DNA of 64,000 nt from Streptomyces sp. PTY087I2 (GTDB taxonomy: Bacteria; Actinomycetota; Actinomycetes; Streptomycetales; Streptomycetaceae). Made by a program: the position numbers and the translations under genes. Positions 7,474 through 16,640 of the stretch are shown piece by piece. The DNA is taken from positions 261,314 through 325,313 of the forward strand of contig NZ_LZRD01000019.1 of the NCBI RefSeq assembly GCF_001687325.1. Reading direction: 5' to 3'. The first letter of the stretch is position 1. Each line of letters begins with the position of its first letter. Under the pieces are notes generated by a model. It had not been told where the DNA came from. It worked only from the letters and a program-made list of their open reading frames with translations, and did not search any database.

Positions 7474-9051
7474 TCAGGGGCCGATCGACGGCGACCCATC
7501 GTGCCGTACGTTCCGGCCGGCGGCCTCGGCGGGGGCCGTGGCGGCGACCGGGGTGACCGGCGCGGGGGAGGCGGCGGGGCCCGGCCCGGTGTCCGCGCTG
7601 CTCGCCAGGAGCACCGGGTGCGCGGAGGGCCGCTGCGAGGGCAGGAACGCCGCCAGTACGAGGCCGATCAGCACCGCGCCCGTGGCGATCAGGAACGAGA
7701 TCCGGAATCCTTCCATGGACGGCACCTCGACCGAGCCCATGGTCACGGAGGTGTTGGCCAGCACCATGCCGATGACGGCGCTCGACACCGAGGTGCCGAT
7801 GGACCGCATCAGGGTGTTGAGGCCGTTGGCCGCACCGGTCTCCGACGGGTCTACGGCGCCGATGATCAGGGCGGGCAGCGAGGAGTAGGCGAGGCCGATG
7901 CCCGCGCCGAGCACCACCGCGATCAGCACGGTCTGCCAGGCGGCGGAGAGCAGCCCGAGCCCGGCCCCGTAACCGAGCGCGATGACCAGCATGCCGAGCA
8001 TCAGCGTGGTCTTCGGGCCGTGGCGGGCCGAGAGCCGGGCGTACAGCGGGGCGACGAACATCATCGTCACGCCCAGCGGGGCCACGCAGAGCCCGGCGAC
8101 CACCATGGACTGCCCGAGGCCGTACCCGGTCGACGTGGGCAGCTGGAGCAGTTGCGGAAGGACCAGGGAGACCGCGTAGAAGGCGACCCCGACCATGATC
8201 GAGGCGAGGTTGGTGAGCAGCACCTCACGGCGGGCGGTGGTGCGCAGATCGACCAGCGGCGCCGGGGTGCGCAGTTCGAACAGGCCCCACAGCACCAGGG
8301 TGGCCACGGACGCGGCGAGCAGCCCGAGCGTCGGCGCCGAGGTCCAGCCCCAGTCGCTGCCCTTGGTGATCGGCAGAAGAAGGAGGACCAGGCCGAGCGA
8401 GAGTCCGAGGGCGCCGAGGAGGTCGAAAGAGCCGGGTGCGCGCAGCGGGGGTTCGGGGACGAGCGTGTACGTGAGCGCCATCGCGAGCAGGCCGAGCCCG
8501 GCCGACCCGAGGAACAGGACGTGCCAGTCCGCGTGCTGGGCGACCAGCGCGGCTACGGGCAGCGCGAGCCCGCCGCCCACGCCGATGGACGAGCTCATCA
8601 GCGCCATCGCCGAGCCGAGCTTCTCGCGCGGCAGCTCGTCGCGCATGATGCCGATGCCGAGCGGGATGGCGCCCATCGCGAAGCCCTGGAGCGCGCGGCC
8701 GGTGATCATCACGATCAGATCGTCGGTGGAGGCGCAGGTCAGCGAGCCGATCACCATGACGGCCAGCGAGGCGAGCAGCATCCGCCGCTTGCCGTACAGG
8801 TCGCCGAGCCGGCCCATGATCGGGGTCGAGACGGCGCCCGCGAGCAGGGTGGCGGTCATCACCCAGGTGGCGTCGGCCGGGGCGGTGTCCAGCAGGACCG
8901 GCAGATCCTTGATGACCGGGACGAGCAGGGTCTGCATGACCGCGACGGTGATGCCCGCGAAGGCGAGGACGGGCACGATGCCGCCGGAACGCCGCGCTTT
9001 CGGCGGCTCGGGAAGCTCCTGTATGTGCCGTGTCTGTCGCGTCCGTCGCAT
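7474..9051 (-). CDS. MFS transporter, DHA2-like drug exporter
   Basis: A 525-residue membrane protein with about 14 hydrophobic segments. The MFS motif A is GRLGDLYGKRRMLLA, and motif B-like RALQGFAMGAIPLGIG and motif C-like GGGLALPVAALVA are visible, placing it in the 14-helix proton-driven exporter group (EmrB/QacA). The last 50 residues are a cytoplasmic Ala/Pro-rich tail. ATG 9051 follows GGGAGG. It is divergent from the acyl-CoA dehydrogenase across a 188-base region holding a KstR-like box, so it may share that control. The exported substrate is unknown. Confidence 0.87.
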   Translation of the reverse strand: MRRTRQTRHIQELPEPPKARRSGGIVPVLAFAGITVAVMQTLLVPVIKDLPVLLDTAPADATWVMTATLLAGAVSTPIMGRLGDLYGKRRMLLASLAVMVIGSLTCASTDDLIVMITGRALQGFAMGAIPLGIGIMRDELPREKLGSAMALMSSSIGVGGGLALPVAALVAQHADWHVLFLGSAGLGLLAMALTYTLVPEPPLRAPGSFDLLGALGLSLGLVLLLLPITKGSDWGWTSAPTLGLLAASVATLVLWGLFELRTPAPLVDLRTTARREVLLTNLASIMVGVAFYAVSLVLPQLLQLPTSTGYGLGQSMVVAGLCVAPLGVTMMFVAPLYARLSARHGPKTTLMLGMLVIALGYGAGLGLLSAAWQTVLIAVVLGAGIGLAYSSLPALIIGAVDPSETGAANGLNTLMRSIGTSVSSAVIGMVLANTSVTMGSVEVPSMEGFRISFLIATGAVLIGLVLAAFLPSQRPSAHPVLLASSADTGPGPAASPAPVTPVAATAPAEAAGRNVRHDGSPSIGP

Positions 9052-9184
9052 GCGTGGGGCCTCCCGGGCGGCCGTCGGTCACCCGGGCTCCCCCCAAGTG
9101 TGTGCAGGGTGAACGCTTCTGGGACGTCCTTCTATTCCGGCTGTTCGGGTCCGGATCCGGTACCTTCCTGACCTTCCGTCGAAT

Positions 9185-9198
9185 TGGAACGTGTTCTA
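9185..9198. promoter_or_regulatory. KstR-like operator (TNNAACNNGTTNNA)
   Basis: TGGAACGTGTTCTA fits the published KstR consensus TNNAACNNGTTNNA at every fixed position. It lies 41 bases upstream of the acyl-CoA dehydrogenase start, in the divergent region with the MFS gene. KstR is the TetR-family repressor of cholesterol catabolism in mycobacteria and rhodococci; use here is inferred. Confidence 0.65.
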
Positions 9199-9239
9199 CT
9201 CTTGCGCCGTTCCAGTGGCTGCGACTGGCGGAGACGCGC

Positions 9240-11513
9240 ATGGGTACGGGCATGGGCAGGGGTACGGCTATCGGTACCGGCATCGGGATCACCGAGGAGC
9301 ACCGCGCGCTGGCGCACTCCGTACGGGGGTGGCTGGCCCGCGCCGCACCCCCCGGCGAGGCGCGCGAACTCCTCGACGCGGACGGCCCGGCCGCCGCCGG
9401 TGCGCGCCCCGCGCACTGGAAGGCGCTCGTCGCTCAAGGGCTCACCGGCATCCATCTGCCCGAGGCGTACGGGGGTGGCGGCGGGGGCCTGCTCGACCTC
9501 GCCGTCGTCCTGGAGGAGGCCGCGTACGGATCGCTCCCCGGCCCGTACCTCGCGACCACGCTGGTGGGCGCGGTGCTGCGGCGGGCGGTGAGCCCCGGGA
9601 CCGGTGACCTGCTCCGGGCGCTGGCCGCCGGGGACCGCACCGCCGCCTTCGCCCTCACCCCCGGCACCCTCATCGCCACCCCCACCGCCACCCCCACCGC
9701 GACCGGCCACCGCCTCGACGGCAGCGCCCCGCCCGTCCTGAGCGCCGACGCGGCCGACCTGCTCCTGCTGCCCGCCGCCACGCCCGACGGCGAGCGCTGG
9801 TTCCTCGTGGACGCCGGGGCCGAAGGGCTCACCGTGCGCCCGCACCGCAGCGTCGACCCGACCCGGCCGACGGCGGAGGTGCGGGCCGACGCCGTTGACG
9901 TACCGGCGGACCGGGCCGTGCCGATCGACGACCCGGGGCTGGTCCGCGACCTGGCCGCCGTCCTCCTCGCCGCCGACGCCTGCGGCACCGCGGCCCGGAG
10001 CCTGGACACCGCCGTCGCCCACGCCGCCGTACGCGAACAGTTCGGGCGGCCCATCGGGGCGTTCCAGGCGGTCAAGCACCTCTGCGCCGACATGCTGGTC
10101 CGCCTCGAACAGGCCCGCGCCCTCACCTGGGACGCGGCCCGCGCGGCGGACGAGGAGACCGGGGTCAAGGCGACCGTGGGCGAGGAGACCGGGGCCGGCG
10201 CGCGCGGGCTCACCGCCGCGCTCGCCGCCGCCACCGCCCCGGAGACCGCGTACACCTGCGCCAAGGACGCCCTCCAGATCCTCGGCGGCATCGGCTTCAC
10301 CTGGGAGCACGACGCCCACCTCCAGCTGCGCCGCGCCGTCCTCGCCCGCCAGCTCCTCGGCCCCGCCGACACCCACCGGCTGCGCGCCGCCCGCCTCGCC
10401 GAGGCCGGGGCCCGCCGCGAACTCGCTCTGGAACTCCCCGCCGAGGCCGCCCGCCACCGCGCCGGGGCCCGCCCCCACCTCGCCGCCGCCCGGGGCCTCG
10501 CACCCCGCGAGGCCCGCCGCGCCCTCGCCGCCACCGGCTACGCCGCCCCGCACCTCCCCGCCCCGTACGGGCTGGACGCCGGACCCGTACAACAGCTCGC
10601 GATCCAGGAGGAGTTACGCGAGCAGGGGATCCGGCTCAGCGATCTGTCCATCGCCACCTGGGTGGTGCCGTCGCTCATCGCGTACGGCACCGAGGAGCAG
10701 CGCGAGCGCTATCTGCCGGCCACTCTGCGCGGCGACCTCCAGTGGTGCCAGCTCTTCTCCGAACCCGACGCCGGATCCGATCTCGCCGCGCTGCGCACCC
10801 GTGCCGTACGGACCGACGAGGGCTGGCGGATCACCGGGCAGAAGGTCTGGACGAGCGCCGCCCGCACCGCCGACCACGGCATCCTGCTGGCCCGCACCGA
10901 CCCGGACGCGCCCAGGCACCGCGGGCTCACGTACTTCCTCGTCGACATGAAGAAGGCCCGGGGCATCGACATCCGGCCGCTGAAGGAGATCACCGGTCGA
11001 TCCCTCTTCAACGAGGTGTACTTCGACGACGTGCTCCTCCCCGCCGACGCCGTCGTCGGCGAGGTCGGCGGCGGCTGGCGGGTCGCCCGCAACACGCTCG
11101 GCAACGAACGCGTCCACATGGCCGACCAGATGACCTTCGACAGCGGTCTCGAAGCGCTGATCGCCCGCTCGGCCGGGCTCGACGAGACCGTACGCGCCCG
11201 GATCGGAGCCCTCGCCGCCGAGGCCCACGCGCTCGCCTGCATCGGGCTGCGCACGACCCTCCGGCAGGTCTCCGGCCGCGAACCCGGCGCCGGGGCCTCG
11301 GTCCGCAAGCTCGTCCAGACGCTCCACCAGCAGAAGGTCGCCGAACTCACCCTGGAACTCCTCGGCCCGCAGGGCGCGGTGGACGAACCGGCGGCGGGGG
11401 AGCGGGCCCTCCACGGCTTCCTGATGTCCCGCTGCCTGACCATCGCGGGCGGCACCACCCAGATCCAGCTCAACGTCGTCGCCGAGCGCATCCTCGGCCT
11501 GCCCCGGGACTGA
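9240..11513 (+). CDS. Two-domain acyl-CoA dehydrogenase (FadE34/ChsE3-like)
   Basis: A 757-residue FAD flavoprotein made of two acyl-CoA dehydrogenase units in one chain. The first (about residues 15-400) includes FGRPIGAFQAVKHLCADM and LQILGGIGFTWEHDAHLQLRR. The second (about 430-755) has QWCQLFSEPDAGSDLAAL, GQKVWTSAA and the terminal GGTTQIQLNVVAERILGLPR. Fused double ACADs of about 710-760 residues are known for steroid side chains (mycobacterial FadE34/ChsE3). ATG 9240 is chosen; weak ribosome-binding site. The downstream thiolase starts 32 bases later, so they are probably co-transcribed. It should introduce the alpha,beta-double bond in an acyl-CoA, here probably steroidal by context. 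Confidence 0.85.
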   Translation: MGTGMGRGTAIGTGIGITEEHRALAHSVRGWLARAAPPGEARELLDADGPAAAGARPAHWKALVAQGLTGIHLPEAYGGGGGGLLDLAVVLEEAAYGSLPGPYLATTLVGAVLRRAVSPGTGDLLRALAAGDRTAAFALTPGTLIATPTATPTATGHRLDGSAPPVLSADAADLLLLPAATPDGERWFLVDAGAEGLTVRPHRSVDPTRPTAEVRADAVDVPADRAVPIDDPGLVRDLAAVLLAADACGTAARSLDTAVAHAAVREQFGRPIGAFQAVKHLCADMLVRLEQARALTWDAARAADEETGVKATVGEETGAGARGLTAALAAATAPETAYTCAKDALQILGGIGFTWEHDAHLQLRRAVLARQLLGPADTHRLRAARLAEAGARRELALELPAEAARHRAGARPHLAAARGLAPREARRALAATGYAAPHLPAPYGLDAGPVQQLAIQEELREQGIRLSDLSIATWVVPSLIAYGTEEQRERYLPATLRGDLQWCQLFSEPDAGSDLAALRTRAVRTDEGWRITGQKVWTSAARTADHGILLARTDPDAPRHRGLTYFLVDMKKARGIDIRPLKEITGRSLFNEVYFDDVLLPADAVVGEVGGGWRVARNTLGNERVHMADQMTFDSGLEALIARSAGLDETVRARIGALAAEAHALACIGLRTTLRQVSGREPGAGASVRKLVQTLHQQKVAELTLELLGPQGAVDEPAAGERALHGFLMSRCLTIAGGTTQIQLNVVAERILGLPRD

Positions 11514-11544
11514 ACAGCCCTGCCAACACGAGGAGTCGGAAAAG

Positions 11545-12738
11545 ATGAAGGCCTACATCGTCGGCGTCGGCATGACGAAGTTCGAGAAGCCCGAGACCCG
11601 CGACTGGCAGTACTGGGACATGGTCCGCGAGGCCGGTACCGCCGCCCTGGCCGACGCCGGGGTCCGCTACGACCAGGTCGAACACGTCCCCGTCGGCTAC
11701 TGCTTCCAGGCCTCCACGGCCGGACAACGAGCCGTCTACGAACTGGGGTTGACCGGCGTCCCCGTCTACAACGTCAACAACAACTGCGCCACCGGCTCCA
11801 CCGCCCTGATGTTGGCCCGGCAGTTCGTCGAGGGCGGCGGCAGCGACTGCGTCCTCGCCGTCGGCTTCGAGAAGATGGCGCGCGGCTCGCTGGGCGGGGG
11901 CTCCGGGGGAGGCGATTTCGCGACCTCGCCCGTCGCCCGGCACTACGGGATCATGGCGGCGGGCCACGGATTCGTGAACGCCCCGCCCACCGCCCAGATC
12001 TTCGGCAACGCGGCCCGCGAACACATGGAGCGGTACGGGACGACGCCCGCGCAGCTCGCCGCCGTCGGGGCCAAGAACCACCGGCACTCGGCGCACAACC
12101 CGTACGCCCAGTTCCAGGACCCGTACACGGTGGATGAGGTCTTGGCCTCCCGTACCGTCCACGACCCCCTCACCAAGCTCCAGTGCTCGCCCACCTCCGA
12201 CGGTGCGGCGGCGGCCGTCGTGGTCTCCGAACGGTTCGCCGAGCGGCACGGACTGGGGGAGCGGGCGGTGGAGATCGCCGCCCAGGCCATGACCACCGAC
12301 ACCGACGCCTCCTTCGCCTCCGGCAGCTGCATCGACGCGGTCGGCGCCCCGATGACGAAGGCCGCCGCCGAGCAGGTGTACGCCGCGTCGGGCCTGGGCC
12401 CCGACGACCTCGACGTCATCGAGCTGCACGACTGCTTCTCCATCAACGAACTCCTCACCTACGAGGCGCTGGGCCTGTGCGGCGAGGGGGAGTCCGGCAA
12501 GCTCGTCGCGTCCGGGGCCACCACCTACGGCGGCCGGTGGGTGGTGAACCCGTCCGGCGGGCTGATCTCCAAGGGCCATCCGCTGGGCGCCACCGGCATC
12601 GCCCAGGCCGCCGAGCTGACCTGGCAGCTGCGCGGCGAGGCCGGAGCCCGCCAGGTCCCCGGCGCGCGGACCGCCCTCGCCCACAACATCGGGCTCGGAG
12701 GGGCGGCGGTGGTCACGCTCCTGCGGCGCGGGGCATAG
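11545..12738 (+). CDS. SCPx/Ltp-type thiolase (lipid-transfer protein family)
   Basis: A 397-residue thiolase-fold enzyme behind GAGGAG. Nucleophile Cys lies in VYNVNNNCATGSTALM; VIELHDCFSINEL and SKGHPLGATGIAQA supply the other active-site segments. The C-terminus HNIGLGGAAVVTLL lacks the classical CxG cysteine of biosynthetic thiolases. The pattern closely follows the thiolase domain of animal SCPx and the mycobacterial Ltp proteins, which cleave 3-ketoacyl- or related branched steroid-CoA side chains. No SCP2 lipid-binding domain is fused. It is coupled to the acyl-CoA dehydrogenase by position. Confidence 0.88.
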   Translation: MKAYIVGVGMTKFEKPETRDWQYWDMVREAGTAALADAGVRYDQVEHVPVGYCFQASTAGQRAVYELGLTGVPVYNVNNNCATGSTALMLARQFVEGGGSDCVLAVGFEKMARGSLGGGSGGGDFATSPVARHYGIMAAGHGFVNAPPTAQIFGNAAREHMERYGTTPAQLAAVGAKNHRHSAHNPYAQFQDPYTVDEVLASRTVHDPLTKLQCSPTSDGAAAAVVVSERFAERHGLGERAVEIAAQAMTTDTDASFASGSCIDAVGAPMTKAAAEQVYAASGLGPDDLDVIELHDCFSINELLTYEALGLCGEGESGKLVASGATTYGGRWVVNPSGGLISKGHPLGATGIAQAAELTWQLRGEAGARQVPGARTALAHNIGLGGAAVVTLLRRGA

Positions 12739-12746
12739 GTCCGCTA

Positions 12747-12925
12747 CCGGTGGCCGGGTCCCGCCCGCGCAGGATGTCCCGGTGGCCGGGCCCCGTCCGT
12801 GCAGGACGTCCCGGTGGCCGGGGCGGTGTAGGACCTCCGTCCCGGTGGCCGGGGCGGTGTAGGACCTCCGTCCCGGTGGCCGGGGCGGTGTAGGACCTCC
12901 GTCCCGGTGGCCGGGGCCCGGGACC
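12747..12925. repeat. Tandem array of six 31-32-base units
   Basis: Units begin at 12747, 12779, 12811, 12842, 12873 and 12904, each starting CCGGTGGCCGGG. The three central copies are identical 31-mers; the first two are diverged 32-mers and the last is partial. The array fills most of the gap between the thiolase and the MFS gene. There are no spacers, so this is a minisatellite, not a CRISPR array. Confidence 0.9.
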
Positions 12926-12968
12926 TGGATCCGATACCCGATGTACGGGCCACGCGACGCCTGCGACC

Positions 12969-14414
12969 ATGGCCGTCATGCCCGATGTCTCCGCGCCCGT
13001 CTCCGCCCCGCCCGCCTCCTCCCGAATACGGCCCAGCGCCTGGGCCGTCGTGCTCGCCGCCTGCACCGGCCAGTTCCTCGTCGTCCTCGACGTCTCCGTC
13101 GTCAATGTGGCGCTGCCCTCCATGCGGGCCGACCTGGGGCTGAGCGCGGTCGGCCTCCAGTGGGTCGTCAACGCCTACTCGATCGCGTTCGCCGGGTTCA
13201 TGCTCCTGGGCGGGCGGGCCGCCGACATCTACGGGCGCAAGCTGATGTTCCTCGTCGGGCTCGGCCTCTTCACCGCCGCCTCCCTCGCGGGCGGCCTCGC
13301 CCAGGAGGGCTGGCAGCTCCTCGCCGCCCGCGCCGCACAGGGCCTCGGGGCCGCCGTCCTCGCGCCCGCCACCCTCACCATCCTCACCGCGGCCGTGCCC
13401 GAGGGCCCCGCCCGTACCAAGGCGATCGGCACCTGGATGGCGGTCGGGGCGGGCGGCGGCGCGGCCGGCGGGCTCATCGGCGGGGTCCTCACCGACGCCC
13501 TCTCCTGGCGCTGGGTCCTCCTGATCAACGTGCCCATCGGCGCGCTCGTCCTGATCGCCGCCGCCCTGCGCATCACCGAGGGCCGCGCGGGCGACCGCCG
13601 CCGCGTCGACCTGCTGGGCGCGGTCCTGGTCACCGCGGGCCTCGCCGCCGTCGCGTACGGCATCGTCCAGACCGAGGCCGAGGGATGGACGGCCGCCGCG
13701 ACCCTCGTGCCGCTGCTCTCCGGGCTCGCCCTGCTGGCCGCCTTCGTGCTGGTCGAGGCGCGGACCGCCGTCCCGCTGGTCCCGCTGCGCGTCTTCTCCG
13801 TACGGGCCGTCTCCTCGGCCAACGTGTCGATGCTGCTCATGGGGTCGGCGACCTTCTCCATGTGGTACTTCATGACCGTGTACGCCCAGAACGTCCTGGG
13901 TTACACGCCGTTGCAGGCCGGTCTCGCGCTGATCCCGACCTCGGCCGCCGTCGTCATCGGCTCCAAGCTGGCCCCGCGCCTCATGGTCCGCACCGGGGCG
14001 AAGAGCCTCGCCGTCGCCGGGGTCCTGATCACCGCCGCGGGCTTCGGCTGGCAGTCCACGATGGGCGTGGACGGCTCCTACCTCACCGCGATCTGCCTGC
14101 CCGGCGTCCTGATGATGGCCGGCGCCGGTCTCGCCTCCACCCCGCTCGCCACCCTCGCCACCTCCGGCGCGGAGCCGGGCGACGCCGGACTCGTCTCGGG
14201 CCTGGTCAACACCTCCCGCACCATGGGCGGCGCGCTGGGCCTCGCGGTGCTCTCCACCGTCGCCGCGGCGCGCACCGCGGGCTCCGGCGACACGGCCGAG
14301 ATCACCGCCGGATACGCCATGGCGTTCCGTACGGCGAGCGGCGTGCTGCTGGCCGGGGTGATCGTGATGCTGCTCTGGCTGCCGAACCACCGCACGCCCC
14401 GCCCCACGCCGTAA
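12969..14414 (+). CDS. MFS transporter, EmrB/QacA (DHA2) family
   Basis: A 481-residue, 14-helix exporter. The family signature in helix 1 is VVLDVSVVNVALPSM, motif A is GGRAADIYGRKLMFL, and motif C-like sequence GAGGGAAGGLIGGVLTD is present. Two starts are possible (ATG 12969 and 12978); neither has a clear ribosome-binding site. It lies between two acyl-CoA/steroid enzyme blocks and is co-oriented with them. A role in steroid or acid export or uptake is possible but not shown. The tandem array immediately upstream separates it from the thiolase. Confidence 0.87.
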   Translation: MAVMPDVSAPVSAPPASSRIRPSAWAVVLAACTGQFLVVLDVSVVNVALPSMRADLGLSAVGLQWVVNAYSIAFAGFMLLGGRAADIYGRKLMFLVGLGLFTAASLAGGLAQEGWQLLAARAAQGLGAAVLAPATLTILTAAVPEGPARTKAIGTWMAVGAGGGAAGGLIGGVLTDALSWRWVLLINVPIGALVLIAAALRITEGRAGDRRRVDLLGAVLVTAGLAAVAYGIVQTEAEGWTAAATLVPLLSGLALLAAFVLVEARTAVPLVPLRVFSVRAVSSANVSMLLMGSATFSMWYFMTVYAQNVLGYTPLQAGLALIPTSAAVVIGSKLAPRLMVRTGAKSLAVAGVLITAAGFGWQSTMGVDGSYLTAICLPGVLMMAGAGLASTPLATLATSGAEPGDAGLVSGLVNTSRTMGGALGLAVLSTVAAARTAGSGDTAEITAGYAMAFRTASGVLLAGVIVMLLWLPNHRTPRPTP

Positions 14415-14425
14415 GCCTCCGGTAT

Positions 14426-14440
14426 CTGACGAGACGTCAG
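14426..14440. promoter_or_regulatory. Palindrome CTGACG-N3-CGTCAG, second copy
   Basis: Same six-base arms and three-base spacer (here AGA) as the site at 4554-4568. It begins 12 bases after the MFS stop and about 52 bases upstream of the KstR-like box in the promoter region of the MaoC operon. Confidence 0.55.
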
Positions 14441-14491
14441 CACTCTTCCCAACTTCCGGGGCCTGCGTTATACATGGGCCATCGGCATCGG

Positions 14492-14507
14492 CTAGAACGC
14501 GTTCTAG
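14492..14507. promoter_or_regulatory. KstR-like operator, 16-base perfect palindrome
   Basis: CTAGAACGCGTTCTAG is a perfect palindrome whose inner 14 bases match TNNAACNNGTTNNA. It lies 117 bases upstream of the MaoC start and is the stronger of the two KstR-like sites in the window. Confidence 0.75.
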
Positions 14508-14624
14508 AGAGGGCGTGCCCTGTCGGTCTCCGCGCGACCTCGGTGCGGCCGGCGGTGCGGACAGCCGCGCCGAGGTCTTTCCATGAACAAAGGACACCCA
14601 GGACCATCAAGGAGCTGCTTCGTC

Positions 14625-15482
14625 ATGCCCATTGATGTCTCAGCGGCCCTCGCCGCCGAACCCCGCCGGGCCGAGATCGGCTGGGACCACAAGGACGTCC
14701 AGCTCTACCACCTCGGTCTCGGCGCGGGCATCCCCGCCACCGACCCCGACGAACTCCGCTACACCCTGGAGTCCCGGCTCCAGGTGCTGCCCAGCTTCGC
14801 CACCGTCGCGGGCGCGGGCACGGCCGCCTTCGGGGGGATGGGCGCGCCGGGGATCGACGTGGACCTCGCCGCGGTCCTGCACGGCGGCCAGACCGTGCGC
14901 GTCCACCGCCCGATCCCGGTGACCGGCCGGGCCGTCCAGACCTCGAAGGTCGCGGCGGTGTACGACAAGGGCAAGGCCGCCGTCATCGTGCTGCGTACCG
15001 AGGCGGGCGACGACGACGGTCCGCTGTGGACCAACGACGCCCAGATCTTCGTCCGCGGAGAGGGCGGCTTCGGCGGGGAACGCGGACCGTCCGACCGCCT
15101 CGCCGCGCCGGAGCGTGCCCCCGACCGCACGGTGGAGCGGCGCATCCGCGAGGACCAGGCGCTGCTGTACCGGCTCTCCGGCGACTGGAACCCGCTCCAC
15201 GCCGACCCCGCCTTCGCCAAGCTCGCCGGGTTCGACCGGCCGATCCTGCACGGGCTGTGCACGTACGGCATGACCCTCAAGGCCGTCACCGACACCCTGC
15301 TGGAAGGTGACGTCTCCCGGATCACCGCCTACCGCACCCGGTTCGCCGGAGTGGTCTTCCCCGGCGAGACCCTCCGTATCCGGATGTGGGCGACCGGGGA
15401 CGGCCGCGTCCAGGTGACGGTCACGGCCGCCGAGCGGGACGACGCCCCGGTCCTCGCCGACACGCTCGTCGAACACTCCTGA
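14625..15482 (+). CDS. MaoC-family enoyl-CoA hydratase (Hsd4B/ChsH3-like)
   Basis: A 285-residue double-hotdog hydratase. Start ATG 14625 follows GGAG; an in-frame ATG 42 bases upstream is less likely. The N-terminal hotdog (LPSFATVAGAGTAAFGGMG) is degenerate; the C-terminal one holds the R-hydratase motif YRLSGDWNPLHADPAFAKLAGF with the catalytic Asp/His, followed by ILHGLCTYG. The layout matches the hydratase part of peroxisomal multifunctional enzyme HSD17B4 and mycobacterial Rv3538. It should hydrate 2-enoyl-CoA made by an acyl-CoA dehydrogenase. It is the first gene of a three-gene operon. Confidence 0.88.
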   Translation: MPIDVSAALAAEPRRAEIGWDHKDVQLYHLGLGAGIPATDPDELRYTLESRLQVLPSFATVAGAGTAAFGGMGAPGIDVDLAAVLHGGQTVRVHRPIPVTGRAVQTSKVAAVYDKGKAAVIVLRTEAGDDDGPLWTNDAQIFVRGEGGFGGERGPSDRLAAPERAPDRTVERRIREDQALLYRLSGDWNPLHADPAFAKLAGFDRPILHGLCTYGMTLKAVTDTLLEGDVSRITAYRTRFAGVVFPGETLRIRMWATGDGRVQVTVTAAERDDAPVLADTLVEHS

Positions 15483-15529
15483 ACCCGGCACCACCCATTC
15501 TTGGCAGCCAATTCGAGGGAGCCGCAGCC

Positions 15530-16606
15530 ATGCGCGCAGCCGTACTGCACGAGATAGGCCAGGAGAAGCTCGAAGTCCTCGACGACGTCGAGGCGGTGGG
15601 CTTCGGCCCGGGAAAGGTCAGGCTCCGCATCCGGGCCACCGGCCTCTGCCACTCCGACGTCTCCGCGATGAGCGGCGTCCTCCCGCAGCCCGCCCCCTTC
15701 ATCCCCGGCCACGAGGGCGCGGGCGAGGTCGTCGACGTCGGTGACGGGGTGACCGGGCTGAGCGCCGGTGACCGGGTCCTCGTCTGCTGGCTGCCCGCCT
15801 GCGGGGACTGTCCGTCCTGCAAGCGCGGCCAGACCCATCTGTGCCTGGCGGGCTTCATGAACGCGGGCACCCCCAACTTCAAGCGCCCCGGCGGGGACGT
15901 CTTCGGCTTCGCGGGCACCGGCACCTTCACCGAGGAGGTCGTCGTCGGCGCGGGCTGCGCGGTGCCGATCCCCGACGACGTACCGTTCGAGATCGCCGCC
16001 CTGATCGGCTGCGGGGTCACCACCGGGCTCGGCGCGGCCATCAACACGGCCCAGGTGGAGGCCGGTTCGTCGGTCGCGGTGATCGGCTGCGGCGGCGTCG
16101 GCATCTCCACGATCCAGGGCGCCCGGGTTCAGGGTGCGGCCCAGATCGTCGCCGTGGACCCGGTCGCCTCCCGCCGCGAGGCCGCCCTCCGCTTCGGCGC
16201 CACCGAGGCCGTCGCCCCCGACGAACTGGCCGACGCCAAGCAGCGCATCACCGGCGGCGAGGGCTTCGACTACGTCTTCGAGGTCGTCGGCAAGTCCGCC
16301 ACCGCCCGCACCGCCTACGAGACCACCCGGCGCGGCGGCACCCTGTGCGTCGTCGGGGCCGGGGCCATGGACGACACCTTCCAGGTCAACATGTTCGAGC
16401 TGTTCTTCGACGAGAAGCGCATCCTGCCCTCCATGTACGGCGGCGGGGACGTCCTGCGCTCCTACGAGCGGGCCATCGCGCTCTGGCGGGCGGGCCGCAT
16501 CGACCTGGAGTCCATGATCACCCACCGGGTCCGGCTGGACGGGATCAACGACGCCCTGGACCAGATGCGTACGGGCGAGGCGCTGCGTACCTGCATCGAG
16601 CTCTGA
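15530..16606 (+). CDS. Zinc-dependent alcohol dehydrogenase (medium-chain)
   Basis: A 358-residue MDR protein starting at ATG 15530 behind GAGGGAG. Catalytic zinc ligands: Cys in ATGLCHSDV, GHE in IPGHEGAGEVVDVG, and a later Cys in ALIGCGVTTG. The structural zinc lobe is CGDCPSCKRGQTHLC. The Rossmann motif is VIGCGGVGIS, followed by AVDPVASRREAA, indicating NAD(H). It lies 47 bases after the MaoC gene. It probably oxidises a hydroxyl group on the pathway substrate; the exact step is not clear because the SDR could also do the 3-hydroxyacyl-CoA oxidation. Confidence 0.88.
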   Translation: MRAAVLHEIGQEKLEVLDDVEAVGFGPGKVRLRIRATGLCHSDVSAMSGVLPQPAPFIPGHEGAGEVVDVGDGVTGLSAGDRVLVCWLPACGDCPSCKRGQTHLCLAGFMNAGTPNFKRPGGDVFGFAGTGTFTEEVVVGAGCAVPIPDDVPFEIAALIGCGVTTGLGAAINTAQVEAGSSVAVIGCGGVGISTIQGARVQGAAQIVAVDPVASRREAALRFGATEAVAPDELADAKQRITGGEGFDYVFEVVGKSATARTAYETTRRGGTLCVVGAGAMDDTFQVNMFELFFDEKRILPSMYGGGDVLRSYERAIALWRAGRIDLESMITHRVRLDGINDALDQMRTGEALRTCIEL

Positions 16607-16640
16607 ACCCCGCCCGCATCCGAGGAAGCCGAGGACCGTG

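Noticed and set aside
12747..12925. Possible CRISPR array
   Set aside because: Units are directly adjacent with no unique spacers, and no cas genes are nearby.
14583..14624. Upstream ATG as the start of the MaoC gene
   Set aside because: The extra 14 residues are not like the family N-terminus, and ATG 14625 has a GGAG site at suitable distance.
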